This document shows, piece after piece, positions 8,539-17,827 of a stretch of 49,405 nucleotides of DNA. Every line of letters begins with the position of its first letter. Within the stretch, counting starts at the first letter, position 1. The stretch comes from an uncultured Lachnospiraceae bacterium (lineage in GTDB: Bacteria; Bacillota; Clostridia; Lachnospirales; Lachnospiraceae), in NCBI GenBank assembly GCA_902766955.1, contig CACXFM010000208.1, forward strand, positions 1 to 49,405. The letters run 5' to 3'. The position numbers were made by a program, and so were the translations under genes. Under the pieces are notes generated by a model. The model was given only the letters and a program-made list of their open reading frames with translations. It was not told the origin of the DNA and made no database searches.

Positions 8539-11001
8539 ATGCAGGGGTACGGAGGAAAAAGAAGACCGGCGGGTCTTGTGTTTTTTGAAGGACAGGAGAA
8601 ACCGCGCCAGTACGTCATTTTCAATGAGGCCAGAATACGGGGACAGTGCGGGATGGAGGTTTTCACGACATCCAGCCTGCAGCTGGAATACCCGTTTATC
8701 GATAAAGAACAGTGCGACATCTATTTCGACGGCGGGAAATGGATTTACAAAAATCTGTCGAAGGATGTCTACACGTTTGTCGGAGGAAAGCATCTGTCCG
8801 CCGGTGAGGAGACGGAGCTGAAGGACTGCACGGTGATCCGCCTCTCGAATGACCGGATGCTGACAGCCATTTTCTTTACCGAATTCGCGAGCTGTACCGA
8901 CTGGCAGATCATCAACATGGACGACGGCAGACACGACGTCCGGATCGCGGATATGGAAGGCGACGACGAAAAGGTCGCGGTCTCGCTGCAGTATCAGGAC
9001 AGCAGGTGGAGCATCAGTGAGATCGACACGGAAAATGTCCTCTTAAACGGCAGCGAAATCACCGAAACGGTTCCGGTTCAGTTTGACGACTGCATCCAGA
9101 TCGGCGAGACAAAATTCATCTTCGAAGGATCCGGTCTGGTTTACGGATATTCGACGCAGACAAGCGGGCTGTCGATCCGGATCGACGAGCGGTCCGTTCA
9201 CAAGGCGCTCAAAAAGGTGACGCTCTTAAAAGACATCAATCTGTCGATCGAACCGGGAAATATGGTTCTCATTCTGGGCGGATCGGGAGCCGGCAAGAGT
9301 ACATTTGTCAATGCCGTGACCGGATATGAGAAAGCCAAGGCCTCCATTAAGGAAGGCGGATATGATTACTACCGGCAGTACGACCAGGTGAAATACCGGA
9401 TCGGCTTCGTGCCGCAGGAGAATCTGATGCGCGAGGAGGATACGGTCGGCAGTACGGTGGCCAATGCAGCGGAGATGAGGCTTCCCAATTCAATGCCGGA
9501 AGCAGAGAAGGCGAAGCGGGTTTCCGCCGTGCTCGAGACCTTTGGTCTCTCGGGCCGCGAGAACGAACTGGTGTCCAAGCTGTCGGGCGGACAGAAGAAG
9601 CGTCTTTCCATCTGCATGGAGTTTGTGGCGTCCCCGTCCCTGTTTATTCTGGACGAGCCGGACTCGGGCCTTGACGGAATCATGGCGACCGAACTGATGG
9701 AAAACCTCCGGCTGATCGCGTGCCAGGGGAAAATCGTGATGGTGATCACGCATTCGCCTGACCGTGTGGCGCATCTGTTTGATAAGGTGATCGTTCTGGC
9801 CAAGAGCTCGGAAGACAAAGTCGGACAGCTTGCGTTCTACGGAGGGATTGAGGAGGCCAGGAATTTCTTCGGGGTTCCGACCATGGAAGAAATCGTCAAG
9901 CTGATCAACGCACCGAATGAAGGCGGTGCCGGCAGATCTGACGAGTTTATCGAGAAGTACCATGTCTATTCGGAAACCAGGGAGAAGACGGCTTCCCATA
10001 TTTCCTATTTTGATGCGGACCGCAGGGAGGCGGACTCCGGGAAGGACAACCGGAAAAAGGCAGCGGGGGGAACCGAACAGAACTATAAAGGCAGGTTCCA
10101 GCAGATCCCGGTTTATCTCGGAAAACAGTTCCGGCTTTTCTTCTATGAGAAGAACTGGAAGGTGCTTCCGATGTCGATGATCATTGCCTATCTGGTTGTC
10201 TACGTCATCGGGAGCAAAATGTTCCGGAACATGGAGTACACAAAGTACGGTTCGCTTGCGATTGTCTGTGTCTGTATCTGGAACGGCATGTTTAACTCGA
10301 TCCAGGTTGTCTGCAAGGAGCGGAGTATTATCAAGCGCGAGCACAGATCCGGACTGCATATCAGCGCCTATCTGGCTTCGCATATGATATATCAGGCGGT
10401 GATCTGCCTCCTGCAGGTCGTGATCACGATTGTGATTTTCCGGGTGGGCCACGTATATTTCCCGGAAAAGGGCCTGCTGACGGGGAGCTTTACCCTTGAT
10501 CTCGCGATTTCCATGTTCCTGGCCACCTATGCGTCGGACATGCTGGCCCTGATGGTTTCCTGCATCGTCCGCACGACCACGACGGCGATGACCGTGATGC
10601 CGTTCCTGCTGATCATACAGCTGGTATTTGCGGGGTCTGTCTTCCCGCTGCAGAGACCGATGGCGAAACGGCTGGCCAAACTGACAATCAGCACATGGGG
10701 AATCAATGCGGTAAATATCGCCGGCGACTATAACGGACAGCAGTCAGACGCCCTCTATGCGGCGGTGTCCATGATGGACGGGACGGGAGACGAGTTCCTC
10801 GAGAAGCTGCATGCGGTGATGAGCCTGCCGGAGGTGAAGGACAAAGTGCAGACGTATACGGCGTCAAAGCTTCAGGAGAAAGCGTATGAGTATACGAAAC
10901 CGAATCTGCTGAAGGCGTGGGCGACTCTTCTTTCGTTTTCTGCGGTCTATGCGCTGATCGGGCTTATCGCCCTGGAACAGGTTGACAGAGACAGGAGATA
11001 G
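8539..11001 (+). CDS. FHA-like/ABCG-type ABC transporter fusion
   Basis: The 820-residue protein joins three parts. Residues 1-215 are all-beta and look like two degenerate forkhead-associated (FHA) modules; the second has the typical W-S-I-S...N-V-L-L-N-G-S-E-I and D-D-C-I-Q-I-G-E segments. Residues about 220-450 are an ABC ATPase: G-G-S-G-A-G-K-S-T (Walker A), L-S-G-G-Q-K-K-R (signature) and L-F-I-L-D-E-P-D-S-G-L-D (Walker B). Residues about 540-815 form an ABC2-type membrane domain with about six segments. This order matches ABCG half-transporters and the FHA-ABC protein Rv1747 of Mycobacterium tuberculosis. FHA domains bind phosphothreonine, so export could be controlled by a Ser/Thr kinase; none is in the window. 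Start: ATG at 8539 (GGGGG seven bases upstream) rather than GTG at 8533. Confidence 0.88.
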   Translation: MQGYGGKRRPAGLVFFEGQEKPRQYVIFNEARIRGQCGMEVFTTSSLQLEYPFIDKEQCDIYFDGGKWIYKNLSKDVYTFVGGKHLSAGEETELKDCTVIRLSNDRMLTAIFFTEFASCTDWQIINMDDGRHDVRIADMEGDDEKVAVSLQYQDSRWSISEIDTENVLLNGSEITETVPVQFDDCIQIGETKFIFEGSGLVYGYSTQTSGLSIRIDERSVHKALKKVTLLKDINLSIEPGNMVLILGGSGAGKSTFVNAVTGYEKAKASIKEGGYDYYRQYDQVKYRIGFVPQENLMREEDTVGSTVANAAEMRLPNSMPEAEKAKRVSAVLETFGLSGRENELVSKLSGGQKKRLSICMEFVASPSLFILDEPDSGLDGIMATELMENLRLIACQGKIVMVITHSPDRVAHLFDKVIVLAKSSEDKVGQLAFYGGIEEARNFFGVPTMEEIVKLINAPNEGGAGRSDEFIEKYHVYSETREKTASHISYFDADRREADSGKDNRKKAAGGTEQNYKGRFQQIPVYLGKQFRLFFYEKNWKVLPMSMIIAYLVVYVIGSKMFRNMEYTKYGSLAIVCVCIWNGMFNSIQVVCKERSIIKREHRSGLHISAYLASHMIYQAVICLLQVVITIVIFRVGHVYFPEKGLLTGSFTLDLAISMFLATYASDMLALMVSCIVRTTTTAMTVMPFLLIIQLVFAGSVFPLQRPMAKRLAKLTISTWGINAVNIAGDYNGQQSDALYAAVSMMDGTGDEFLEKLHAVMSLPEVKDKVQTYTASKLQEKAYEYTKPNLLKAWATLLSFSAVYALIGLIALEQVDRDRR

Positions 11002-11028
11002 CCGGAGCCGGAAATTGAAAAAATGACC

Positions 11029-11065
11029 AAAAAACAAAGAGCTGCATCGCGGCTCTTTGTTTTTT
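11029..11065. terminator. Bidirectional Rho-independent terminator
   Basis: AAAAAACAAAGAGC (11029-11042) and GCTCTTTGTTTTTT (11052-11065) are perfect inverted repeats around a nine-base loop. With T-runs on both strands it ends both the rightward FHA-ABC operon and leftward holA, whose stop is at 11093. Confidence 0.92.
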
Positions 11066-11092
11066 CACGGTACGCCCGCCAGGCGCACGTTT

Positions 11093-12091
11093 CTAACGGA
11101 TTCGTTTCTGTACCGTCAGGATCAGCTCCACCGCGAGGCGGTCGTTCATCCGTCCCGTCTTGACGGATTCTTCGGCTTCGGCACAGTCGGCCAGACGTTC
11201 TTTCAGAAAACCCGCGTCGCAGGCACGGGCGAGGCGCAGGCTTTTCCGCACGGCAAAGGGCGGCATCCGGGCGGCGGTCGCGATCTCGTTTACGGATGTG
11301 CCCGCTAAGTCCATTTCCTTTATGATCAGAAGCCTGCCGTATTCCTGGGCGATCAGAAAGAGAATCCGCATGGGCGGTTCTTTGAGTGCGAGCAGGTCCG
11401 CGTAGAGGGACAGCGCGTCGCGGATGCGTCTCTCCGTGACGGCCGACACCATCTCGAAGATTCTGTTTTCGGTCCGCTCGGTGATGACGGCATCGATGTC
11501 TTCTCTTGTGACTTCATTGTGGGTTCTTTCCGGATCAGCCGCGCAGTAGTGAACCAGCTTGTCCGTCTCCAGCCGGATGTGCGTCATATCCGGCCCGGTG
11601 CGGGAGAGCAGGTATTCCATGCTGCTTTTGCGGATATTAAGCCCGTTCTCCTTCAGGATCCGGAGGACCCAGGCGGACAGGACGGATTCCGGCTGTTCCC
11701 CGAATTCGATCACGGCGCCGTATTTGCGGACGGCTTTGTACATGCGGCCGCGCTTGTCCGCCTCGTCTTCCGTGAAAATCATATACAGGTAGTCAGGGAT
11801 GGATTTCAGGTAGTCCGGCAGCAGGTCTGCCGTGCGCTTGAAGAGGCCGCTTCCGTCCAGACGGATGACTCTTCTGTCGGAGAAAAACGGAAGCGTCTCG
11901 GCCATACTGATGATCTCCGCCTCATCCGGCTGCCCGTCCGCATAGACCGTCAGATTCATGGAGTTTTCGTCCGGCATGAGAGCCTTGACGAGACGGTCGC
12001 GGTACTGCAGCTTCAGATAAGTTTCTTCTCCCGTCAGAAGATAGACATGTTTGAAATTTCCTGTTTTAAGATCGCTGATCAGTGTTTTCAT
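11093..12091 (-). CDS. holA: DNA polymerase III subunit delta (HolA)
   Basis: HolA is the delta subunit of the clamp loader and opens the beta sliding clamp during replication. The ATG at 12091 gives 332 residues, normal for Gram-positive HolA. The longer open frame upstream overlaps glpK and its residues do not fit. Seen: the N-terminal [14 protein letters not shown] segment, the [10 protein letters not shown] strand near residue 72, and the C-terminal helical collar region with [13 protein letters not shown] and [10 protein letters not shown]. There is almost no space between a possible -10 box (TATACT on the minus strand, 12104-12099) and the ATG, so the mRNA may be nearly leaderless. It is divergent from glpK; rpsT, a common neighbour of holA, is not here. 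Confidence 0.93.
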   Translation of the reverse strand: MKTLISDLKTGNFKHVYLLTGEETYLKLQYRDRLVKALMPDENSMNLTVYADGQPDEAEIISMAETLPFFSDRRVIRLDGSGLFKRTADLLPDYLKSIPDYLYMIFTEDEADKRGRMYKAVRKYGAVIEFGEQPESVLSAWVLRILKENGLNIRKSSMEYLLSRTGPDMTHIRLETDKLVHYCAADPERTHNEVTREDIDAVITERTENRIFEMVSAVTERRIRDALSLYADLLALKEPPMRILFLIAQEYGRLLIIKEMDLAGTSVNEIATAARMPPFAVRKSLRLARACDAGFLKERLADCAEAEESVKTGRMNDRLAVELILTVQKRIR

Positions 12092-12113
12092 GCCCTTCAG
12101 TATACCATATAAT
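12085..12113 (+). promoter_or_regulatory. Probable glpK promoter, overlapping the holA start
   Basis: TTTTCA (12085-12090), a 17-base spacer and a perfect TATAAT (12108-12113) point to glpK, whose start lies 28 bases beyond the -10 box. The -35 box overlaps the first codons of divergent holA, and a minus-strand TATACT (12104-12099) lies inside the spacer, so the two promoters may interfere. Confidence 0.55.
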
Positions 12114-12140
12114 GGAATATATTTGTCGGAGGTGACTGTT

Positions 12141-13637
12141 ATGTCAAAATATATTATGGCTTTTGATGCCGGCACCACATCCAACCGCTGCATTCTCTTT
12201 GACCACGACGGGAGGATCGTCAGCGTGGCGCAGAAGGAGTTCACCCAGTTTTTCCCCAAGCCGGGCTGGGTGGAACACGATGCGGATGAAATCTGGCAGA
12301 CACAGATCGAGACTGCCCGCGAGGCGATGGCCAATGCGGGTGCATCCGCCGGAGATATTGCCGCGATCGGCATCACCAACCAGCGGGAAACCGTCATTGT
12401 CTGGGAGAAGGAAACCGGCCGGCCTGTCACAAAAGCAATCGTCTGGCAGTGCCGCAGGACGTCCGAATATGCGGATTCCCTGAAGGAGGCGGGGTGCACG
12501 GAGATGATCCGGGAGAAGACGGGGCTCGTGATCGACGCTTACTTTTCGGCGACCAAGCTCCGCTGGATTCTGGAGAATATACCGGGGGCCAGAGAAAAGG
12601 CGGAAAGAGGAGAGCTTCTGTTCGGGACCGTGGATACCTGGCTGATCTGGAAGCTGACGGGCGGAGCGGTTCACGCGACGGATTATTCCAATGCATCAAG
12701 AACCATGCTCTACAATATCAGAACGCTTTCCTGGGATGAAGACATTCTGAAGCTGCTCGATATCCCCCGCTGCATGCTCCCGGAGGTGAAACCCTCTTCG
12801 GGCGTGTTCGGCTATACGGATCCCCAGGTCCTGGGAGCCGCGATTCCGATCGCCGGAGCGGCCGGAGACCAGCAGGCGGCCCTCTTCGGGCAGACCTGTT
12901 TTGAGCCGGGCGAAGCCAAGAATACCTACGGGACGGGCTGCTTTATGCTGATGAACACCGGATCCGAACCGGTCTTTTCCGGAAACGGCCTGGTCACTAC
13001 GATCGCGTGGGGGATCGGCGGAAAGGTGACATACGCCCTCGAGGGATCCATTTTTGTCGCAGGCGCGGCGCTTCAGTGGCTGCGGGATGAGATGCGTCTG
13101 ATCGAATCCGCGCCGGATTCGGAATATATGGCCATGAAGGTCGCGGATACGAACGGCTGCTATGTTGTGCCCGCTTTTACGGGACTGGGCGCCCCTTACT
13201 GGGACCAGTATGCCAGAGGAGCGATCGTCGGCCTGACCAGGGGCTGCAACAAGTACCATATCATCCGGGCGACCCTGGATTCGCTGGCTTACCAGACTTA
13301 CGACGTGCTCCGCTCCATGCGCGCCGATTCCGGAATCGAGATCTCTTCCCTCAAGGTCGACGGCGGGGCGTCCGCCAATAATTATCTGATGCAGACGCAG
13401 GCGGATATCATCGATGCCCCCGTCCTCCGCCCGAAAACCGTGGAGACAACCGCCATGGGTGCCGCTTATCTGGCGGGGCTCGCCGTCGGCTACTGGAACA
13501 GCACGGAAGAGGTGAAAAAAAGCTGGGAGATCATGAGGACGTTTGTCCCCTCCATCGCGCCGGAGAAGCGGGAGAAGATGATCCGCGGCTGGAACCGGGC
13601 CGTCAGATGCGCGTTTGACTGGGCAAAAGAGGAGTGA
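12141..13637 (+). CDS. glpK: Glycerol kinase (GlpK)
   Basis: GlpK phosphorylates glycerol to sn-glycerol 3-phosphate in the cytoplasm, for catabolism and for phospholipid and teichoic acid precursors. The ATG at 12141 follows GGAGGTGACTGTT and gives 498 residues, the family length; the open frame upstream of it is not used. Seen: the FGGY-family phosphate loop [10 protein letters not shown] at residues 7-16, G-I-T-N-Q-R-E-T near residue 80, [13 protein letters not shown], and near residue 240-265 [11 protein letters not shown] and G-T-G-C-F. It stands alone, with no glpF, glpD or glpP nearby, and has its own promoter. Confidence 0.97.
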   Translation: MSKYIMAFDAGTTSNRCILFDHDGRIVSVAQKEFTQFFPKPGWVEHDADEIWQTQIETAREAMANAGASAGDIAAIGITNQRETVIVWEKETGRPVTKAIVWQCRRTSEYADSLKEAGCTEMIREKTGLVIDAYFSATKLRWILENIPGAREKAERGELLFGTVDTWLIWKLTGGAVHATDYSNASRTMLYNIRTLSWDEDILKLLDIPRCMLPEVKPSSGVFGYTDPQVLGAAIPIAGAAGDQQAALFGQTCFEPGEAKNTYGTGCFMLMNTGSEPVFSGNGLVTTIAWGIGGKVTYALEGSIFVAGAALQWLRDEMRLIESAPDSEYMAMKVADTNGCYVVPAFTGLGAPYWDQYARGAIVGLTRGCNKYHIIRATLDSLAYQTYDVLRSMRADSGIEISSLKVDGGASANNYLMQTQADIIDAPVLRPKTVETTAMGAAYLAGLAVGYWNSTEEVKKSWEIMRTFVPSIAPEKREKMIRGWNRAVRCAFDWAKEE

Positions 13638-13655
13638 CGGAAGCGCTCGTTATGC

Positions 13656-13733
13656 GGCCCCGCTGTCATTTTTCAATCATCTTTTGTGATTCTTTTTGAA
13701 TCCGATCCAAAGAGGTTTGAAAATCGCGGGGCC
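13656..13733 (+). repeat. Long-range inverted repeat between glpK and lepA
   Basis: GGCCCCGC (13656-13663) and GCGGGGCC (13726-13733) are perfect inverted repeats 62 bases apart. Just inside, ATTTTTCAA and TTGAAAAT can extend the pairing, and AATCA/TGATT can form a small inner hairpin. The right arm covers the spacer of the likely lepA promoter. No T-run follows, so it is not a standard terminator. It may be a folded 3' end of the glpK mRNA or a cruciform site. Confidence 0.45.
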
Positions 13734-13745
13734 ATCTGATACTAT
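13717..13745 (+). promoter_or_regulatory. Probable lepA promoter
   Basis: TTGAAA (13717-13722, five of six matches), a 17-base spacer and TACTAT (13740-13745) preceded by TGA form an extended -10 promoter. The predicted start near 13752 gives a lepA leader of about 70 bases that contains the hairpin at 13761-13786. Confidence 0.55.
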
Positions 13746-13760
13746 AGACATTGCATTCCC

Positions 13761-13786
13761 GGACCCGCTTAAAAGTGCGGGCCTTT
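13761..13786 (+). terminator. Terminator-like hairpin in the lepA leader
   Basis: GGaCCCGC (13761-13768, one bulged A) pairs with GCGGGCC (13776-13782), followed by TTTT (13783-13786). It either ends glpK transcription 124 bases after its stop, or, because a promoter lies just upstream, attenuates lepA transcription. Confidence 0.5.
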
Positions 13787-13824
13787 TCGTAAGGCGACTT
13801 TGACGATTGATGACGAGGTGTTGA

Positions 13825-15630
13825 ATGGATCAGAGTAAAATCCGTAATTTCTGTATTATCGCCCATATTGACCACGGCAAAAGCACGCTTGCCGACCGCA
13901 TTCTCGAGATGACCGGCCTTCTGACGGAGCGGGAGATGCAGGACCAGGTGCTGGACAATATGGAACTGGAGCGCGAGCGCGGCATTACGATCAAGGCGCA
14001 GACCGTGCGGACCGTCTACAGGGCTGATGACGGGGAGGAATACGTCTTTAATCTGATCGATACACCCGGACATGTCGATTTTAATTATGAAGTATCCCGT
14101 AGTCTGGCCGCGTGCGACGGGGCCGTTCTCGTGGTTGATTCGACCCAGGGAGTCGAGGCCCAGACGCTCGGAAATGTGTATCTCGCACTGGATAATGATC
14201 TGGAAGTGATCCCCGTGATCAACAAGATCGATCTGCCCAGCGCCCAGCCGGAGGAGACGATCCGGGAGATTGAGGATGTCATCGGTCTGGAGGCGGAGAA
14301 CGCGCCGCTGATCTCGGCCAAGACGGGGCTCAATGTGCATGAGGTGCTGGAGGCGATCGTGCACCGTCTGCCCGCTCCGACGGGCGACCCCGAAAAGCCG
14401 CTCAAGGCGCTGATTTTCGATTCCCTCTATGACAGCTACCGCGGAGTCATCGTCTTTATGCGCGTCTTCGACGGCAGCGTGCGGAAGGGCACAAAGGTCA
14501 GGATGATGGCGACGGGCGCCGAGTTTGACGTGACCGAAGTCGGCGTGTTCGGGGCCGGCAAGTTTATCCCTGCCGAAGAACTGACGGTTGGTACGGTCGG
14601 CTATCTGGAAGCCAGTATCAAGGATATGAAGCAGACGCGCGTGGGCGACACGGTGACGGATGCCCTGAACCCGTGTGAGGAAGCGCTGCCCGGCTATAAG
14701 GAACCGCTGCCGATGGTCTACTGCGGCATTTATCCGGCTGAGACCCCCAGATATCCGGATCTCAGGGACGCCCTGGAGAAGCTGCAGTTAAACGACGCGG
14801 CCCTGCAGTACGAACCGGAGACGTCACAGGCACTGGGCTTCGGTTTCCGCTGCGGATTCCTGGGACTTCTGCATCTGGATGTCGTGCAGCAGCGTCTGGA
14901 ACGCGAATACGATCTCGACCTGATCACCACGGCGCCCAGCGTCATCTATAAGATTCATAAGACGAACGGGGAGGTGATCGACCTTACGAATCCCTCCAAT
15001 ATGCCGGACGCGTCCGAGATCGATTACATGGAAGAGCCGATGGTGAAGGCGGAGATTATGCTGACCACCGAATACATCGGCCCGATCATGAAGCTGTGCC
15101 AGGAGCGCAGGGGCATTTATGAGCAGACGGATTATCTGGAGACGACGAGAGCCGTCCTCAAGTACAGAATGCCCTTAAACGAGATCATCTACGACTTTTT
15201 CGATGCCCTGAAGAGCCGCTCCAGGGGCTATGCCTCTTTCGATTATGAGTTTGACGGATATGAGAGGAGCGAACTGACGAGACTGGACATCCTGGTCAAC
15301 CACGAACCGGTCGACGCGCTCTCCTTTATCGTCTATGCGCCTAATGCGTACGCGCGGGGCTCCCAGATGTGCGAGCGGCTGAAGAAGGAAATCCCGAGGC
15401 AGCTCTTTGACATTCCCATTCAGGCCGCCATCGGTTCCAAGATCATTGCCAGGGAGACGGTCCGCCAGGTCAGGAAGGACGTGCTGGCCAAGTGCTACGG
15501 CGGTGATATTTCGAGAAAGAGAAAGCTCCTCGAGAAGCAGAAAGAGGGCAAGAAGAAGATGAGAGAGATCGGCAATGTATCCGTGCCGAAGGAAGCATTT
15601 CTGAATGTGCTGAAGCTGGACGAGGAGTAA
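13825..15630 (+). CDS. lepA: Elongation factor 4 (LepA)
   Basis: LepA is a ribosome-associated GTPase that can back-translocate the ribosome and aids initiation and ribosome maturation. The 601-residue length is standard. Seen: the GTPase motifs A-H-I-D-H-G-K-S-T (G1, residues 13-21), D-T-P-G-H-V-D-F (G3), N-K-I-D-L-P (G4) and S-A-K-T-G (G5), then beta-barrel and EF-G-like domains. The LepA-specific C-terminal region ends with basic [19 protein letters not shown] and the tail [10 protein letters not shown]. The start at 13825 has GAGGTG seven bases upstream. hemW follows after 15 bases, the usual lepA-hemW order. Confidence 0.98.
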   Translation: MDQSKIRNFCIIAHIDHGKSTLADRILEMTGLLTEREMQDQVLDNMELERERGITIKAQTVRTVYRADDGEEYVFNLIDTPGHVDFNYEVSRSLAACDGAVLVVDSTQGVEAQTLGNVYLALDNDLEVIPVINKIDLPSAQPEETIREIEDVIGLEAENAPLISAKTGLNVHEVLEAIVHRLPAPTGDPEKPLKALIFDSLYDSYRGVIVFMRVFDGSVRKGTKVRMMATGAEFDVTEVGVFGAGKFIPAEELTVGTVGYLEASIKDMKQTRVGDTVTDALNPCEEALPGYKEPLPMVYCGIYPAETPRYPDLRDALEKLQLNDAALQYEPETSQALGFGFRCGFLGLLHLDVVQQRLEREYDLDLITTAPSVIYKIHKTNGEVIDLTNPSNMPDASEIDYMEEPMVKAEIMLTTEYIGPIMKLCQERRGIYEQTDYLETTRAVLKYRMPLNEIIYDFFDALKSRSRGYASFDYEFDGYERSELTRLDILVNHEPVDALSFIVYAPNAYARGSQMCERLKKEIPRQLFDIPIQAAIGSKIIARETVRQVRKDVLAKCYGGDISRKRKLLEKQKEGKKKMREIGNVSVPKEAFLNVLKLDEE

Positions 15631-15645
15631 AGTGGGCTGACGGAT

Positions 15646-16785
15646 ATGAATGAGACCGGTCTGTACCTGCATTTTCCCTTCTGTGTGAGGAAATGCGGTT
15701 ATTGTGATTTTCTGTCCTTTCCCGCGGAGGAAGAGACAAGAAAGATTTATGCGGCTGCGCTGATCCGCGAAATACGGGGCAATGCGGGCGTGCTCCGGGA
15801 CAGGAAGGTGACCAGCATCTTCCTGGGAGGAGGGACTCCCTCCGTGATGCCCGTGCAGCAGCTGCGCCGGATCTTCAGCGTTCTCTACGAGTGCTTCGAT
15901 ATCGCGGATGACTGCGAGATTACAATGGAGATCAACCCGGGGACCCTGAATGAGAAGGTCCTGTCGTTTGTCTTTGATCATATTACCCGTGTGAGCCTCG
16001 GCGTCCAGTCGTTCAATGATGAGGAACTCCGGGGACTTTCGCGCATTCATACGGCGGAGGAAGCGGAAGAGAGCTTCCGTCTGCTCCGGGAGAGCGGTGT
16101 CAGAAACATCAATCTTGACCTGATGTCCGCTATACCGGGACAGAGTGCGGAATCCTGGGAGCAGACACTTGTAAAAGCGGTGTCTCTCCGTCCCGATCAT
16201 ATCAGCGCCTACAGTCTGATCGTGGAAGAGAACACGCCCTTTGGCCGCATGCGGGACGAGGGCGTACTTGTGCTCCCCGATGAAGAGACCGAGCGGTTCA
16301 TGTATGCGGAGACGGCGCGGATTCTTGCGGAAGCCGGATATGAGCGCTATGAGATTTCAAATTATGCAAAACCGGGCTTCCGGTGCAGACATAATATCAA
16401 ATACTGGCGGCGGGAAGACTGCCTGGGGCTGGGACTGGGCGCAGCGTCAAAGCTGGGAGCGGTCAGATGGAAGAATACGGACAGCTTCGAACACTACCTG
16501 AAGCACAGTGCGGATCCCGGCATGCTTGTCTGCGAGATGGAAGACATGACGCGGAGCGCCGAAGCGGAAGAGTTTATGTTCCTGGGACTGCGCATGACGG
16601 AGGGTGTCAGTGCGCAGGAGTTTGAACAGACCTTCGGGAGCAGTATGAGGGTCGTCTACGGAGACGTCCTGGACAGGCTGTGCGGACAGGGACTCCTCTA
16701 TATGCCGGCCGAAGGGCGGTATGCCCTGACGGACCGGGGAATTGATGTCAGCAACATGGTATTGTCTGAGTTTCTGCTCGGATGA
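15646..16785 (+). CDS. hemW: Heme chaperone HemW (radical SAM, HemN-like)
   Basis: HemW is a radical-SAM protein related to coproporphyrinogen III dehydrogenase that binds heme and helps insert it into proteins; it lacks true HemN activity. Seen: L-Y-L-H-F-P-F-C-V-R-K-C-G-Y-C-D-F at residues 6-22, with the C-x3-C-x2-C motif of the 4Fe-4S cluster. HemN has an extra cysteine after this motif; here it is Asp-Phe, which supports HemW. Also seen: F-L-G-G-G-T-P-S, the N-P-G-T SAM-binding segment, and Y-E-I-S-N-Y-A-K-P-G-F-R-C-R-H-N near residue 240. The length of 379 is typical. In many Clostridia the next genes are hrcA-grpE-dnaK; here an epimerase gene follows. Confidence 0.95.
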   Translation: MNETGLYLHFPFCVRKCGYCDFLSFPAEEETRKIYAAALIREIRGNAGVLRDRKVTSIFLGGGTPSVMPVQQLRRIFSVLYECFDIADDCEITMEINPGTLNEKVLSFVFDHITRVSLGVQSFNDEELRGLSRIHTAEEAEESFRLLRESGVRNINLDLMSAIPGQSAESWEQTLVKAVSLRPDHISAYSLIVEENTPFGRMRDEGVLVLPDEETERFMYAETARILAEAGYERYEISNYAKPGFRCRHNIKYWRREDCLGLGLGAASKLGAVRWKNTDSFEHYLKHSADPGMLVCEMEDMTRSAEAEEFMFLGLRMTEGVSAQEFEQTFGSSMRVVYGDVLDRLCGQGLLYMPAEGRYALTDRGIDVSNMVLSEFLLG

Positions 16786-16853
16786 ATCATTCCGGCAGCG
16801 GAACAGCAGGCTGTCAGTTTTTAACACCGGGATTTTGAATGCGGAGGGTCGGC

Positions 16854-17783
16854 ATGGAGTTTGACAGAGCGGTGGTAAGCGGAGCGACGGGCGTGGTGGG
16901 AACCGCGCTCGTAAGTGAGCTGCTTAAAAGTGGCAGAGACGTCCTGGCACTTGTGCGGGAGGGGTCTCCCCGGAATACAAGGCTTCCGTCGGATCCGCAT
17001 CTGACGGTCTGCGAGTGTTCGCTGGAGCATCTGGGAGAGTTCCGGAATCCCTCCGATAAACCCTGGGACGTCTTCTTTCATCTCGGATGGACGGGCACAA
17101 AGGGACAGGACAGGTATAACCCCTATATCCATATGCGGAATGTGGAGTATGCGCTGGATGCCTGCGCGCTTGCAAAGCGGCTTGGATGCGGCCAGTTTAT
17201 CGGCACGGGATCCCAGGCCGAGTACGGGCGCTCGAATGAGAAACTCACGCCGGATACAAAAGAAAACCCGGAGAACGCGTACGGGATCGCCAAGCTCTGC
17301 GCCGGGCAGATGACGAGAGAATACTGCAGACAGATCGGCCTGCAGCATATCTGGACAAGAATCCTCAGCGTGTACGGGCCCAATGACGGTGAGAAAACGC
17401 TGGTCACGTCTCTTGTGAGAGCGCTCCTGCGCGGGGAACGGCCGCGCACCACGCCCGGGGAACAGATCTGGGACCTGCTTTACAGCGCTGATGCCGCGGA
17501 AGCGCTCATGCTTGCCGCGGGGAACGGCCGCGACGGGCGCATCTACATGATTGCGTCGGGGCAGGAGAGGACTCTGCGGGATCAGATCGGGGAGATCCGG
17601 GATGCGGTGGCTCCCGGGCGGGAGATCGGGTTCGGCGAGATGGAGTATGCGGAGAGGCAGGTCATGTATCTGGCCGCGGATATATCCCGGACGGAAGAAG
17701 AGCTGGGATGGCACCCCCGGACATCGCTCGCACAGGGAGCGGCTCTCGTTGCGGAAGCGATGAAGCGGTCCGGAGAAGTATAA
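16854..17783 (+). CDS. NAD(P)-dependent sugar-nucleotide epimerase/reductase (extended SDR)
   Basis: The 309-residue protein is an extended short-chain dehydrogenase/reductase of the NAD-epimerase type. Seen: the N-terminal S-G-A-T-G-V-V-G dinucleotide motif (residues 9-16), [16 protein letters not shown] carrying the Ser/Thr of the active site, and the Y-G-I-A-K pair (Tyr143, Lys147). Such proteins act on nucleotide-activated sugars (4-epimerases, 4-ketoreductases, RmlD-like enzymes). The substrate cannot be read from the sequence. It could supply the 4-keto-reduction missing from the rml genes at 39.6-42.2 kb, but that is a guess. The start at 16854 has GGAGG six bases upstream; an ATG at 16839 would add five residues. 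Confidence 0.82.
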   Translation: MEFDRAVVSGATGVVGTALVSELLKSGRDVLALVREGSPRNTRLPSDPHLTVCECSLEHLGEFRNPSDKPWDVFFHLGWTGTKGQDRYNPYIHMRNVEYALDACALAKRLGCGQFIGTGSQAEYGRSNEKLTPDTKENPENAYGIAKLCAGQMTREYCRQIGLQHIWTRILSVYGPNDGEKTLVTSLVRALLRGERPRTTPGEQIWDLLYSADAAEALMLAAGNGRDGRIYMIASGQERTLRDQIGEIRDAVAPGREIGFGEMEYAERQVMYLAADISRTEEELGWHPRTSLAQGAALVAEAMKRSGEV

Positions 17784-17827
17784 GGAAGAATACGCGCGCG
17801 GCAGAGCCTGCCGTGCAGACAGACTAT

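Noticed and set aside
16793-16822. Possible terminator after hemW
   Set aside because: CAGC/GCTG gives only a four-pair stem with a two-base loop before TTTTT, too weak to call, though the T-run is real.
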